A program made the translations under genes and the position numbers. Below the pieces are notes generated by a model. The model was not told where the DNA came from. It did no database searches and worked only from the letters and a program-made list of their open reading frames with translations. Shown one piece after another: positions 8,432-15,088 of a stretch of DNA of 16,306 bases. The stretch is from an uncultured Rikenellaceae bacterium (GTDB lineage: Bacteria > Bacteroidota > Bacteroidia > Bacteroidales > UBA932), in contig CALCYB010000139.1 of NCBI GenBank assembly GCA_937906485.1, forward strand, positions 1 to 16,306. The letters are read 5' to 3'. Position 1 is the stretch's first letter. The number at the start of each line of letters is the position of its first letter.

Positions 8432-9573
8432 TCACGCTGGTTTCGAGCAAAAAAATGATTGGAATCGCCCCATTCTCCCCGGAGGATGGGGATTTCCTTT
8501 TTGGCCAGGTAACGGGAGAAATCAGTATCTTCCAGATCTGCATCTACAGAAGCACCAGGTTTGCCGTCATACAAGTCATAATTGGAACGGTGCAGGAGAT
8601 CCGTCAGATTGGGCATCACGACGTTGGCCCCGGCTTCAATCGCCATTTCCCGACCGGTGGCACTTAACACCTGCAGTGCCGTGGTGGCTGCGATGTTGAT
8701 ATCCGGCATCAGCAGACGAAGCAAGGCAACCATCCGAATGGACAATTCCAAACGTCGCCGCTCGGACGGAATCCCTTCGGCATACTGCGCCAGAGGCGTA
8801 TCATGATGAGGAATATAGGGTCCCATACCGCACATATCAATGTCCATCTCCTTGAAGAAAAGCAGGTCCTTGGCCAAGTGCTCTTCGGTCTGGAACGGCA
8901 GACCGATCATCACTCCGGTACCGACCTGATAGCCGGCCCTACGCAGACTTTGCAAGGCCTTCATCCGGCGGTCATACGTATGCAATGCATCCTTGGGGTG
9001 GATTTTGGCGTAGAGTTCGGGATCGGAGGCCTCGATCCGCAGCAGATAACGGTGCGCTCCGGCAGCATACCACTCTTCATAGACCTCCTGCGACTGCTCA
9101 CCCAAAGACAGGGTTATCCCCATTCCCTGAGCTCCATCAGGCTTCCGGGACCCTCCGGTAACATCAGCTCGCAAAGCAATGTCTTTCAATGCGCATAACA
9201 ATCTTGTAATTCGCTTAACAAAAGTGTTATCCTGTCTTTCACCAGCCTGCAGCACGATGGAAGCATAGCCCAGTTGGGCGGCCTTTCGTCCCAAGGCAAG
9301 GATCTCCTCATCCAAAAGGTCATAGCGGACAGTCAGGTGGTTGTGTCCCCGAATCCCGCAATAGAGGCAATTTTTCTGGCAACGGTTGGAAATCTCCATC
9401 AACCCACGCAAAAAAACTCCGGGTCCACTATAGCGTTGTTTGATGGCAAAAGCCGCCTGCACCAGCGCTTGATGGGCAACAGGATCGGAGGTCAGCAACC
9501 ATTGTTGCAGCAGGGCGGGATCCGGCTCAATACCGGCAGGGGTCAAGGTACTCAGCAAGGTCTCGGTATTCAT
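8428..9573 (-). CDS. hydE: [FeFe]-hydrogenase H-cluster maturation radical SAM protein HydE
   Basis: HydE is a radical SAM enzyme that works with HydG and HydF to build the 2Fe subcluster of the [FeFe]-hydrogenase active site, in the cytosol. The 381-residue length fits. The radical SAM motif CX3CX2C is seen as NRCQKNCLYCGIR with Cys65, Cys69 and Cys72. Further family landmarks are VLQAGERQD, LSLGEQSQEVYEEWYAAGAHRYLLR and GLPFQTEEHLAKDL, with MCGMGPYIPHHDTPLA and the EAGANVVMPNLT stretch near the C-terminus. The second, non-essential C-terminal Cys cluster known from some HydE proteins is absent. Its ATG overlaps the hydF TGA (ATGA), so the two are translationally coupled. Its stop codon overlaps that of the convergent exported-protein operon. 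It differs from BioB and PylB by the combination of these landmarks and by its hydF partner. Confidence 0.95.
   Translation of the reverse strand: MNTETLLSTLTPAGIEPDPALLQQWLLTSDPVAHQALVQAAFAIKQRYSGPGVFLRGLMEISNRCQKNCLYCGIRGHNHLTVRYDLLDEEILALGRKAAQLGYASIVLQAGERQDNTFVKRITRLLCALKDIALRADVTGGSRKPDGAQGMGITLSLGEQSQEVYEEWYAAGAHRYLLRIEASDPELYAKIHPKDALHTYDRRMKALQSLRRAGYQVGTGVMIGLPFQTEEHLAKDLLFFKEMDIDMCGMGPYIPHHDTPLAQYAEGIPSERRRLELSIRMVALLRLLMPDINIAATTALQVLSATGREMAIEAGANVVMPNLTDLLHRSNYDLYDGKPGASVDADLEDTDFSRYLAKKEIPILRGEWGDSNHFFARNQRD
8468..8502 (+). terminator. Probable terminator of the exported-protein operon, inside the hydE 3' end
   Basis: CCCCATTCTC (8468-8477) pairs with GAGGATGGGG (8482-8491), giving 10 bp with one T-G wobble and a 4-base loop. 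ATTTCCTTTTT follows on the plus strand. It lies 37 bases past the stop at 8431, where the upstream operon needs to end, and the region is also antisense hydE coding sequence. The structure is seen; termination activity is inferred. Confidence 0.55.
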
Positions 9574-10769
9574 CGGAAAGGAGCAACGGATCGGTGAAAA
9601 ATCTGGTTCATATAGGCCATGGCCATGCCGTAATTGCAGACCGGAATGCCGGCTTCAATGGCAGGGTTCACGCGGGAGAGCAACTCCCGACGGTTAATCA
9701 TACAACCACCGCATTGCACGACCAGGGCATAATCGGACAGGTTCTCCGGCAACGGATCCATCCCGGAGATGATCTCAAACTCCAAAGCCTTGCCGGTGTA
9801 TTTCTTGAAAAGTCGGGGCAATTTGACCCGGCCGATATCTTCACAAGAGGCGTGGTGCGTACAGGATTCCAGGATCAGAACCCGATCTCCGTCCTGCAGG
9901 CTCCGGATGGCCTCTACACCATTGAGGTAATCTTCAAAGGGACCTTTGCTCCGAGCCAACAGGACACTGAAACTGGTCAGCGGCACCGGCTCCGGGACGA
10001 TGGAGGAGACCGCAGCAAAAACCTGACTGTCCGTCACCACCAGATCCGGAAGCGGATGACTGGACAGGTACTCGGGCAACTGCTCTACCTGAAGGACCAC
10101 TGCCGTAGCCTGACGGTCCAGGACATCACGAATGGCCATGACTTGAGGGAGGATCAGACGGCCTGTCGGTGCGGAAACATCGATCGGACATACCAGCACC
10201 ACCGTCTGACCGGCCTTCACCAAGCCGTCAAAGATACGTTTCTCGCGCAGAGGAGAGGAGGATAGGGCTTTGACAATAAAAGCGAGCAACAATTCAATGG
10301 CCTCCTTCTGAGCTTGCTCATCCAACAGGGCCACCGAAAACTCCAGCACATCCACCCCGTATCGTTCGCTCAGCTCCTGTGCCAAGGCCTCATCCAACGG
10401 AACGATATCCGACTGGGTATGCACCAGCAGAAAAGGCACCCGCAAACGCCTGAACTCTTCCACCAGATCCATCTCCAGTTTGGTGAAGGAATTGGCATTG
10501 AACAGGATCAGGGCCAAGTCCACCCGGCTGATCCAAGACCGTGTCCGGCGAGCTCTTTCTGCCCCCAATTGCGTTCCATCATCCAGTCCGGCGGTATCCA
10601 CCAACCGACAAGGACCCACTTGCGGGATTTCCATCCGCTTACCCACAGGATCCGTGGTGGTTCCTGCCTGATCCGAAACAATGGCAATCTGCTGCCCGGT
10701 CAACGCATTGACCAATGAACTTTTTCCAGTATTGGTTTTTCCGAAAATTCCGATATTCAGTACGTGCAT
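9570..10769 (-). CDS. hydF: [FeFe]-hydrogenase maturation GTPase HydF
   Basis: HydF is the scaffold and carrier GTPase that receives the 2Fe precursor made by HydE and HydG and delivers it to the hydrogenase. From ATG 10769 it has 399 residues, the normal size. The N-terminal G domain shows G1 GKTNTGKSS (10-18), the Thr-rich switch at 37-39, and G3 DTAG (58-61). The expected G4 N/TKxD reads TQSD (in LLVHTQSDIVP), so the usual Lys is missing. The C-terminal cluster-binding part has CTHH (Cys303, His305) and QCGGC (Cys353, Cys356), corresponding to CXHX46-(H/Q)CXXC with Gln in place of the usual His. The frame extends to 10859, but that adds 30 Lys-rich, AT-rich residues across the likely promoter, so MHVLNIGIFGK is taken as the start. 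hydE follows with an ATGA overlap. No hydG or hydrogenase gene is in the window. Confidence 0.95.
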   Translation of the reverse strand: MHVLNIGIFGKTNTGKSSLVNALTGQQIAIVSDQAGTTTDPVGKRMEIPQVGPCRLVDTAGLDDGTQLGAERARRTRSWISRVDLALILFNANSFTKLEMDLVEEFRRLRVPFLLVHTQSDIVPLDEALAQELSERYGVDVLEFSVALLDEQAQKEAIELLLAFIVKALSSSPLREKRIFDGLVKAGQTVVLVCPIDVSAPTGRLILPQVMAIRDVLDRQATAVVLQVEQLPEYLSSHPLPDLVVTDSQVFAAVSSIVPEPVPLTSFSVLLARSKGPFEDYLNGVEAIRSLQDGDRVLILESCTHHASCEDIGRVKLPRLFKKYTGKALEFEIISGMDPLPENLSDYALVVQCGGCMINRRELLSRVNPAIEAGIPVCNYGMAMAYMNQIFHRSVAPFR

Positions 10770-10792
10770 CTCTTTTTTTATTTTTCTTTTCA

Positions 10793-10800
10793 CAAATTTA
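10793..10800 (-). promoter_or_regulatory. Probable -7 box of the hydFE promoter
   Basis: On the minus strand TAAATTTG, followed by T, matches TAnnTTTGY and lies about 23 bases upstream of the hydF start at 10769. A -33 TTG at the usual 19-21 base distance is not evident. The assignment rests on motif and position. Confidence 0.5.
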
Positions 10801-10842
10801 ATTATTTTTATCCATTCCGTTTTATAATCCAACAAAAATCCG

Positions 10843-10850
10843 TAAATTTG
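10843..10850 (+). promoter_or_regulatory. Probable -7 box of the antiporter operon
   Basis: TAAATTTG on the plus strand matches TAnnTTTG and lies 28 bases before the antiporter start at 10879. It is identical in sequence to the divergent hydF box 42 bases away. No clear -33 TTG is seen, so confidence is moderate. Confidence 0.45.
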
Positions 10851-10878
10851 GGGATTCAAAAAACGTTATTGACAGTTT

Positions 10879-12354
10879 ATGACAATTACTGCTGGTAATA
10901 TATTGTTTGTTGGTGCCATCATCCTGTTTATCTCCATCCTGGTCACCAAGGCAGGATGCCGGCTGGGCGTCCCGACCTTGTTGGTTTTCCTGTTGATGGG
11001 GATGTTTTTTGGTTCAGACGGCTTGGGATTCGAATTCAACAACACGGCCCTGACCCAGTTTATCGGAATGATTGCATTGAGTATCATCCTCTTCTCCGGG
11101 GGGATGGACACTGACATCAAAGAAGTCAAGCCCATCCTCTGGCCAGGTGTTGTGCTTTCGACAATCGGGGTGGTGCTGACCACGGTATTCACGGGCTTGT
11201 TCATTTATCTGATTTCCAAGTCCATCATGGTGTCCATCGCGGTATCTTTCCCGTTTGCCCTGCTGACCGCTGCCACCATGTCCTCTACAGACTCGGCATC
11301 CGTCTTCAACATCCTCCGGTCACAACGCATCGGTCTGAAGCACCAGTTGCGGCCGCTGCTGGAGTTGGAAAGCGGTAGTAACGACCCGATGGCCTATATG
11401 TTGACCATTGTGCTGATCGGGATTCTGGGAGACAGCAACGAGACGGCATGGAGCATCCTGGTCCGTTTTCTGATGCAGTTCTCCATCGGCACCATAGCCG
11501 GTTACCTGCTGGGGCGGCTTACTGTGCTGCTCATCAACAAAATCAACCTTCAGAACACGTCCCTCTACCCCATTCTGATCCTTCCGATCATCTTCATCAT
11601 CTTCTCCTTGACGGACTCGCTGAACGGGAACGGCTACCTGGCTGTTTACATTGCCGGAATTGTAGTCGGCAACAAACCTCTGGTCAAAAAGAAAGAAATC
11701 AGCGCATTCCTGGACGGGATGACCCATCTGTTCCAGATCGTCATGTTCTTGATGCTGGGGCTGCTGGTCAACCCGAGTGAAATGCTCTCCATCGCCCCCC
11801 TGGCCTTGCTCGTCGGCATCTTCATGATCCTGATCGGCCGTCCTTTGAGCGTATTCATTTCGCTGATTCCGTTCCGAGGCATCAACTTCCGATCCAAATT
11901 ATTCGTCTCATGGGTCGGTCTCCGCGGCGCTGCCCCCATTCTGTTTGCCACCTACCCGATTTTGGCAGATATTGAAGGGGCCCACCTGATATTCAACATC
12001 GTATTTTTCATTACCATCGTCTCCCTGCTGGTGCAGGGGATGACCATCACGACCTTCTCGCGCAAACTGCACCTGACAGCACCCTACCCCAATATCGGAA
12101 ATACTTTCGGCATCACCATTCCGGAAGAAATCGGATCCAACATCTGGGAAATGGACGTGACCGACAAGATGAACATCACCGGAAAGATGTTGAAAGACAT
12201 CAAATTGGGAGACGGTATCCTGATCATCTACATCCGTCGCGACAGCCAGTACATCATCCCCAACGGATCCACTGAGCTGATTGCCGGTGACAAACTGCTG
12301 CTGATTTCCCATCCGGAAACGGATGCAAACGGAAAATTACCACTGCAACCCTAA
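10879..12354 (+). CDS. K+/H+ antiporter of the NhaP2/CvrA type
   Basis: This is a monovalent cation/proton antiporter of the CPA1 family (NhaP2, also called CvrA), an inner-membrane protein that expels K+ or Na+ in exchange for H+. Residues 1 to ~385 contain about a dozen hydrophobic segments. The ion-translocation signature appears as STDSASVFNILRS (from residue 135) and LELESGSNDPMAYML, with the Asn168-Asp169 pair. After the membrane part, residues ~405-491 form a cytosolic regulatory domain of the TrkA-C/RCK_C type (DKMNITGKMLKDIKLGDGIL, then PNGSTELIAGDKLLLIS). A CorC/HlyC-like tail, found in some relatives, is absent. The ATG at 10879 precedes a hydrophobic first helix with no better in-frame start. 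It shares the intergenic region with divergent hydF and starts a likely three-gene operon, with only 15 bases to the next gene. Substrate (K+ versus Na+) cannot be told from sequence. Confidence 0.9.
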   Translation: MTITAGNILFVGAIILFISILVTKAGCRLGVPTLLVFLLMGMFFGSDGLGFEFNNTALTQFIGMIALSIILFSGGMDTDIKEVKPILWPGVVLSTIGVVLTTVFTGLFIYLISKSIMVSIAVSFPFALLTAATMSSTDSASVFNILRSQRIGLKHQLRPLLELESGSNDPMAYMLTIVLIGILGDSNETAWSILVRFLMQFSIGTIAGYLLGRLTVLLINKINLQNTSLYPILILPIIFIIFSLTDSLNGNGYLAVYIAGIVVGNKPLVKKKEISAFLDGMTHLFQIVMFLMLGLLVNPSEMLSIAPLALLVGIFMILIGRPLSVFISLIPFRGINFRSKLFVSWVGLRGAAPILFATYPILADIEGAHLIFNIVFFITIVSLLVQGMTITTFSRKLHLTAPYPNIGNTFGITIPEEIGSNIWEMDVTDKMNITGKMLKDIKLGDGILIIYIRRDSQYIIPNGSTELIAGDKLLLISHPETDANGKLPLQP

Positions 12355-12369
12355 CCCTCTTTGTAACCC

Positions 12370-12960
12370 ATGTCCATTTTCAGTTACTTTCAAAACAGGA
12401 AGCTCAAGCAGATGACCGCTTTACGCCAACGGATCTACCGTCCACTGGCACAAAGCGGATCGGTGTTGTTTGTCTTTGACGGAGGTACCCCCGGCAGTGA
12501 AGAAGCCATCCGGCACCTGTGCAGTACCTTGCAGCACCTCCGTTTGCCTTACCAAGGCATCTGTCTGGATCTCAACCGGAAACAACGTGTAGGTTCCTGG
12601 GTCGAAGAATTGTCAGACATCCGTGTTCTCCAGCGCAAACACCTGACCCTGTTCGGCAGCCCGTTCAAAAAGAAACATCCACAGATGCAAGCCCTGATGC
12701 AAGAAGAATTCGGGCTCTTTTTGAACCTGACCATCCAAAGTTCCTATGCCGAAGCATGCCTGACTGCCGCCTCCAAAGCACACTTGAAAGCCGGTCTGAA
12801 AGATGCCCAGAACAAGGAATTACAGAAAGCTTATGACATCTGCTTTGCGTACCGCGCCCCGGGAACAGACTTGGACGATGCCGCTCGTAAAACCTTTCCC
12901 GAGTGGACCAAAAAGATCATTGATTATTTAACAGACATAAAAAGTTCTACCCAAAAATGA
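12370..12960 (+). CDS. Small cytosolic protein of unknown function, DUF6913-like
   Basis: This 196-residue protein has no signal peptide or membrane segment. It starts with a basic helix (MSIFSYFQNRKLKQM), then a hydrophobic strand SVLFVFDGGTPGSEEAIRHL, a second strand around PYQGICLDLNRK, and a helical C-terminal half including QSSYAEACLTAASKAHLKAG. It resembles the Bacteroidota family I know as DUF6913, by overall layout only. Its stop overlaps the start of the DUF368 gene (ATGA at 12957), so the two are probably translationally coupled and may act together. The function is unknown. The strand-turn-helix start suggests an alpha/beta fold, but no nucleotide-binding motif can be claimed. Confidence 0.75.
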   Translation: MSIFSYFQNRKLKQMTALRQRIYRPLAQSGSVLFVFDGGTPGSEEAIRHLCSTLQHLRLPYQGICLDLNRKQRVGSWVEELSDIRVLQRKHLTLFGSPFKKKHPQMQALMQEEFGLFLNLTIQSSYAEACLTAASKAHLKAGLKDAQNKELQKAYDICFAYRAPGTDLDDAARKTFPEWTKKIIDYLTDIKSSTQK

Positions 12961-13838
12961 ATAAACTGACTTCTTACCTGATGGTCACCCTCAAAGGGAT
13001 TGGCATGGGAGCTGCAGACGTGATTCCCGGCGTTTCCGGTGGCACCATTGCCTTTCTGACCGGCATCTATGAGACGCTGATCAATTCCATCCGATCCATT
13101 GACACCACCGCCATCAAGCTCTTCTTTACCTTCAAATGGAAAGAATTCTGGAAACACATCAACGGCAATTTCCTGTTGGCCCTGATTATCGGCATCGGCA
13201 TCAGTGTGGTCAGCATTGCCAAGATCATGACCTACCTGATGGTCCATCACCCGATTCCGCTATGGTCCTTCTTCTTCGGTCTGATTATCGCCTCTGCCGT
13301 CTATATCTTGCGGGACATCAAAAAATGGACACTCGGCAATATCTTTGCCCTAGGAGTCGGAATCGGTGCGGGTGCTGCCATCTGCCTGCTCACGCCTGGA
13401 GAAACCCCGACTGATTTGTGGTTCATCTTTCTGTCAGGTGCCATTGCCATCTGCGCCATGATCCTCCCCGGCATTTCCGGCAGTTTCATCCTGCTGCTGC
13501 TGGGCAAATACGAATACATCCTCAGTGCCGTAAATGACCTGAACATCATGGTACTGGTGGTGTTCCTCTGCGGAGCTGCCGTTGGTATCGTATGCTTCTC
13601 CCACTTCCTTTCCTGGCTGCTGAAACACTTCTACACCATTGCCATCTGCGTCCTGGCCGGCTTCATGATCGGTTCACTCGTCAAGATCTGGCCCTGGCAA
13701 GACCTCCAAGCCAGTGGGGTCTCCTTCCCCACCTGGCCCGGAGAACACATCCCGCAAGCCCTGATTTTCGCAGCAATCGGCATCAGCATCGTCTTTATTA
13801 TTGAATATTTTGCAAAGAAGATGGAGAAGAAAAAATAA
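12957..13838 (+). CDS. DUF368/PopT-family polyprenyl-phosphate translocase
   Basis: This 293-residue polytopic membrane protein has about 8-9 hydrophobic segments. Two inverted-repeat-like signature loops are clear: GMGAADVIPGVSGGT (16-30) and MILPGISGSFILLLLGKY (168-185). These are hallmarks of DUF368. The family was recently shown (PopT, alongside DedA-type UptA) to recycle undecaprenyl phosphate across the cytoplasmic membrane, supplying carrier lipid for peptidoglycan and other glycans. That function is inferred here from family membership. The ATG at 12957 overlaps the stop of the preceding gene. A Lys-rich tail (AKKMEKKK) ends the protein, and the tRNA promoter box begins 5 bases past the stop. 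Confidence 0.9.
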   Translation: MNKLTSYLMVTLKGIGMGAADVIPGVSGGTIAFLTGIYETLINSIRSIDTTAIKLFFTFKWKEFWKHINGNFLLALIIGIGISVVSIAKIMTYLMVHHPIPLWSFFFGLIIASAVYILRDIKKWTLGNIFALGVGIGAGAAICLLTPGETPTDLWFIFLSGAIAICAMILPGISGSFILLLLGKYEYILSAVNDLNIMVLVVFLCGAAVGIVCFSHFLSWLLKHFYTIAICVLAGFMIGSLVKIWPWQDLQASGVSFPTWPGEHIPQALIFAAIGISIVFIIEYFAKKMEKKK

Positions 13839-13843
13839 TTTTC

Positions 13844-13852
13844 TATCTTTGC
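13844..13852 (+). promoter_or_regulatory. Probable -7 box of the tRNA-Arg promoter
   Basis: TATCTTTGC matches TAnnTTTGY exactly and ends 16 bases before the tRNA. A well-spaced TTG is not present; the nearest is about 31 bases upstream. The location suits a short tRNA leader. Confidence 0.6.
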
Positions 13853-13868
13853 ACCCTCAAACGAGGAT

Positions 13869-13942
13869 GGTTCGGTAGCTCAGTTGGATAGAGCAACAGC
13901 CTTCTAAGCTGTGGGTCTTGGGTTCGAATCCCAACCGAATCA
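13869..13942 (+). tRNA. tRNA-Arg (anticodon TCT)
   Basis: The cloverleaf folds by hand. The acceptor arm is GGTTCGG/CCGAATC with one G-T wobble. The D arm is GCTC/GAGC, the anticodon arm ACAGC/GCTGT with loop CTTCTAA, and the T arm TTGGG/CCCAA with loop TTCGAAT; the discriminator base is A. The anticodon TCT is at 13903-13905 and reads AGA (and AGG by wobble). The 3' CCA is not encoded. It has its own promoter box and terminator. Arg tRNA 3' ends are common integration sites, and the sequence beyond is accessory-looking, but no second att copy is seen in the window. Confidence 0.97.
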
Positions 13943-13943
13943 C

Positions 13944-13983
13944 TTTAATCGCCCTCTCAGGTATCTGGGAGGGCGATTTTGTT
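13944..13983 (+). terminator. Terminator after tRNA-Arg
   Basis: AATCGCCCTCTCAG (13947-13960) pairs with CTGGGAGGGCGATT (13965-13978), a 14 bp stem with one T-G wobble around a GTAT loop. A short T run follows (13977-13980, then GTTTT). It sits 4 bases after the tRNA. Being nearly symmetric, it may also help to stop transcription arriving on the minus strand from the DUF2971 gene. Confidence 0.88.
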
Positions 13984-14017
13984 TTAGTTGTTAAACGTCT
14001 GTTAAACCGAGGGGTGT

Positions 14018-15073
14018 TTACTTGGTTTTCCTATACCTCATTGAATAACTTTCTGACTGAAGATCGATGTACATCTGATATTCTTTTAGGCCTTTTTCTT
14101 TCGCCATATCGCTTAATATCTTCTTATTGATTGGAGAGATGTTGTTTCCGTAATATATTGCTTTCGGCTTTATCTGAGCAATCAGGCAAGACAAGCCATA
14201 GGAATCTTTCTTGTCCAAAAACAAACGCCACTCTTTTTCATAGCTCCACTGGGGTGACTTATACAACGCGGCCTTATTAAAGAATAGAATATCATCTACC
14301 ATTGTTCCTAGGCCAAAATTGCGTCCTAGATAGCAATCGACAAAATTCGTTGCATCGTATCTTCGTCTGGTATAAATCACAGGGTATAGGTTGTGGATGA
14401 TTCTATTCGGACAGTCCAGTTTCTGAGCACAATTATCACATTTCAAATCAATATTACGCAAATCATATTCCAATGCAAACCCAGTATGAGATTTAGCATA
14501 GTGAGACCACATTGTGACAGACTTTATCGTTTCGCTGAAACAAGCCACATGAGCTTGTTGTTTAAAATAGATTACCGCATTGTTTAATACGGCTTCGATA
14601 TTTGAATCAAAAACTTCCCTTGAAAGATTGAAAGATGCCTCATAATTATCTAAGTCCTGATCTGAAACATTCTGCAAAACTTCTTTTAACTGCTGCGAGA
14701 GTTCTTCTCCATATAAAAGTTTCAATGAAGTAGGCATTTCATTGCCATCTTTCAAATAATTCCGTAATTGCTTGATATTCTCTTTTGACGTACCCTTATT
14801 TATTGAATCGTAGATGAACTTCTTATCGAATCTCAACAAGCAATCATACGGGTCATTAAATTTATCTGCAGTAGAAGCATAGATGTTATCGTGATAGAAA
14901 GCATCAAACTGCATTTCTGAACATTCTCTATACCGAAACAGCTTAGATGGTTTTATAGTATGCACATATTCCATCAGTGTTCTAAGGAAAGGTTCTCTTT
15001 CTTCCAATGTCAAAGCTTCAGGAATGACCATCTGCTCCAGCAAATTCTTAAATCCCTTTTTGTTTGCTTCCAT
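14018..15073 (-). CDS. DUF2971 family protein
   Basis: This is a 351-residue soluble protein. The DUF2971 landmarks appear in order: KLFRYRE (44-50), IYASTADKFNDPYDC (64-78), HVACFSE (175-181), MWSHYAKSHTGFALEYD (188-204) and KEWRLFL (280-286). The function of the family is not established; members are frequent in accessory regions and phage-related islands. A Cys-rich insert CDNCAQKLDC (212-221) lies just after the GFALEYD motif and could bind a metal; this is inference. Base composition is clearly more AT-rich than the core genes before 13.9 kb. It follows the exonuclease gene with 15 bases between them on the same strand, so the pair is probably one transcript. The ATG at 15073 is the start of the open frame. 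Confidence 0.85.
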   Translation of the reverse strand: MEANKKGFKNLLEQMVIPEALTLEEREPFLRTLMEYVHTIKPSKLFRYRECSEMQFDAFYHDNIYASTADKFNDPYDCLLRFDKKFIYDSINKGTSKENIKQLRNYLKDGNEMPTSLKLLYGEELSQQLKEVLQNVSDQDLDNYEASFNLSREVFDSNIEAVLNNAVIYFKQQAHVACFSETIKSVTMWSHYAKSHTGFALEYDLRNIDLKCDNCAQKLDCPNRIIHNLYPVIYTRRRYDATNFVDCYLGRNFGLGTMVDDILFFNKAALYKSPQWSYEKEWRLFLDKKDSYGLSCLIAQIKPKAIYYGNNISPINKKILSDMAKEKGLKEYQMYIDLQSESYSMRYRKTK

Positions 15074-15088
15074 ATAAATATCTGATTC

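Noticed and set aside
10770..10859. N-terminal extension of HydF to 10859
   Set aside because: It adds 30 Lys-rich residues over AT-rich sequence that holds the likely -7 box; HydF proteins normally begin close to the G1 loop, as the start at 10769 does.
13990..14007. Direct repeat GTTAAAC at 13990-13996 and 14001-14007 beside the tRNA terminator
   Set aside because: Only seven bases in an AT-rich gap; no copy of the tRNA 3' end or longer att-like repeat accompanies it, so it cannot be called an attachment site.
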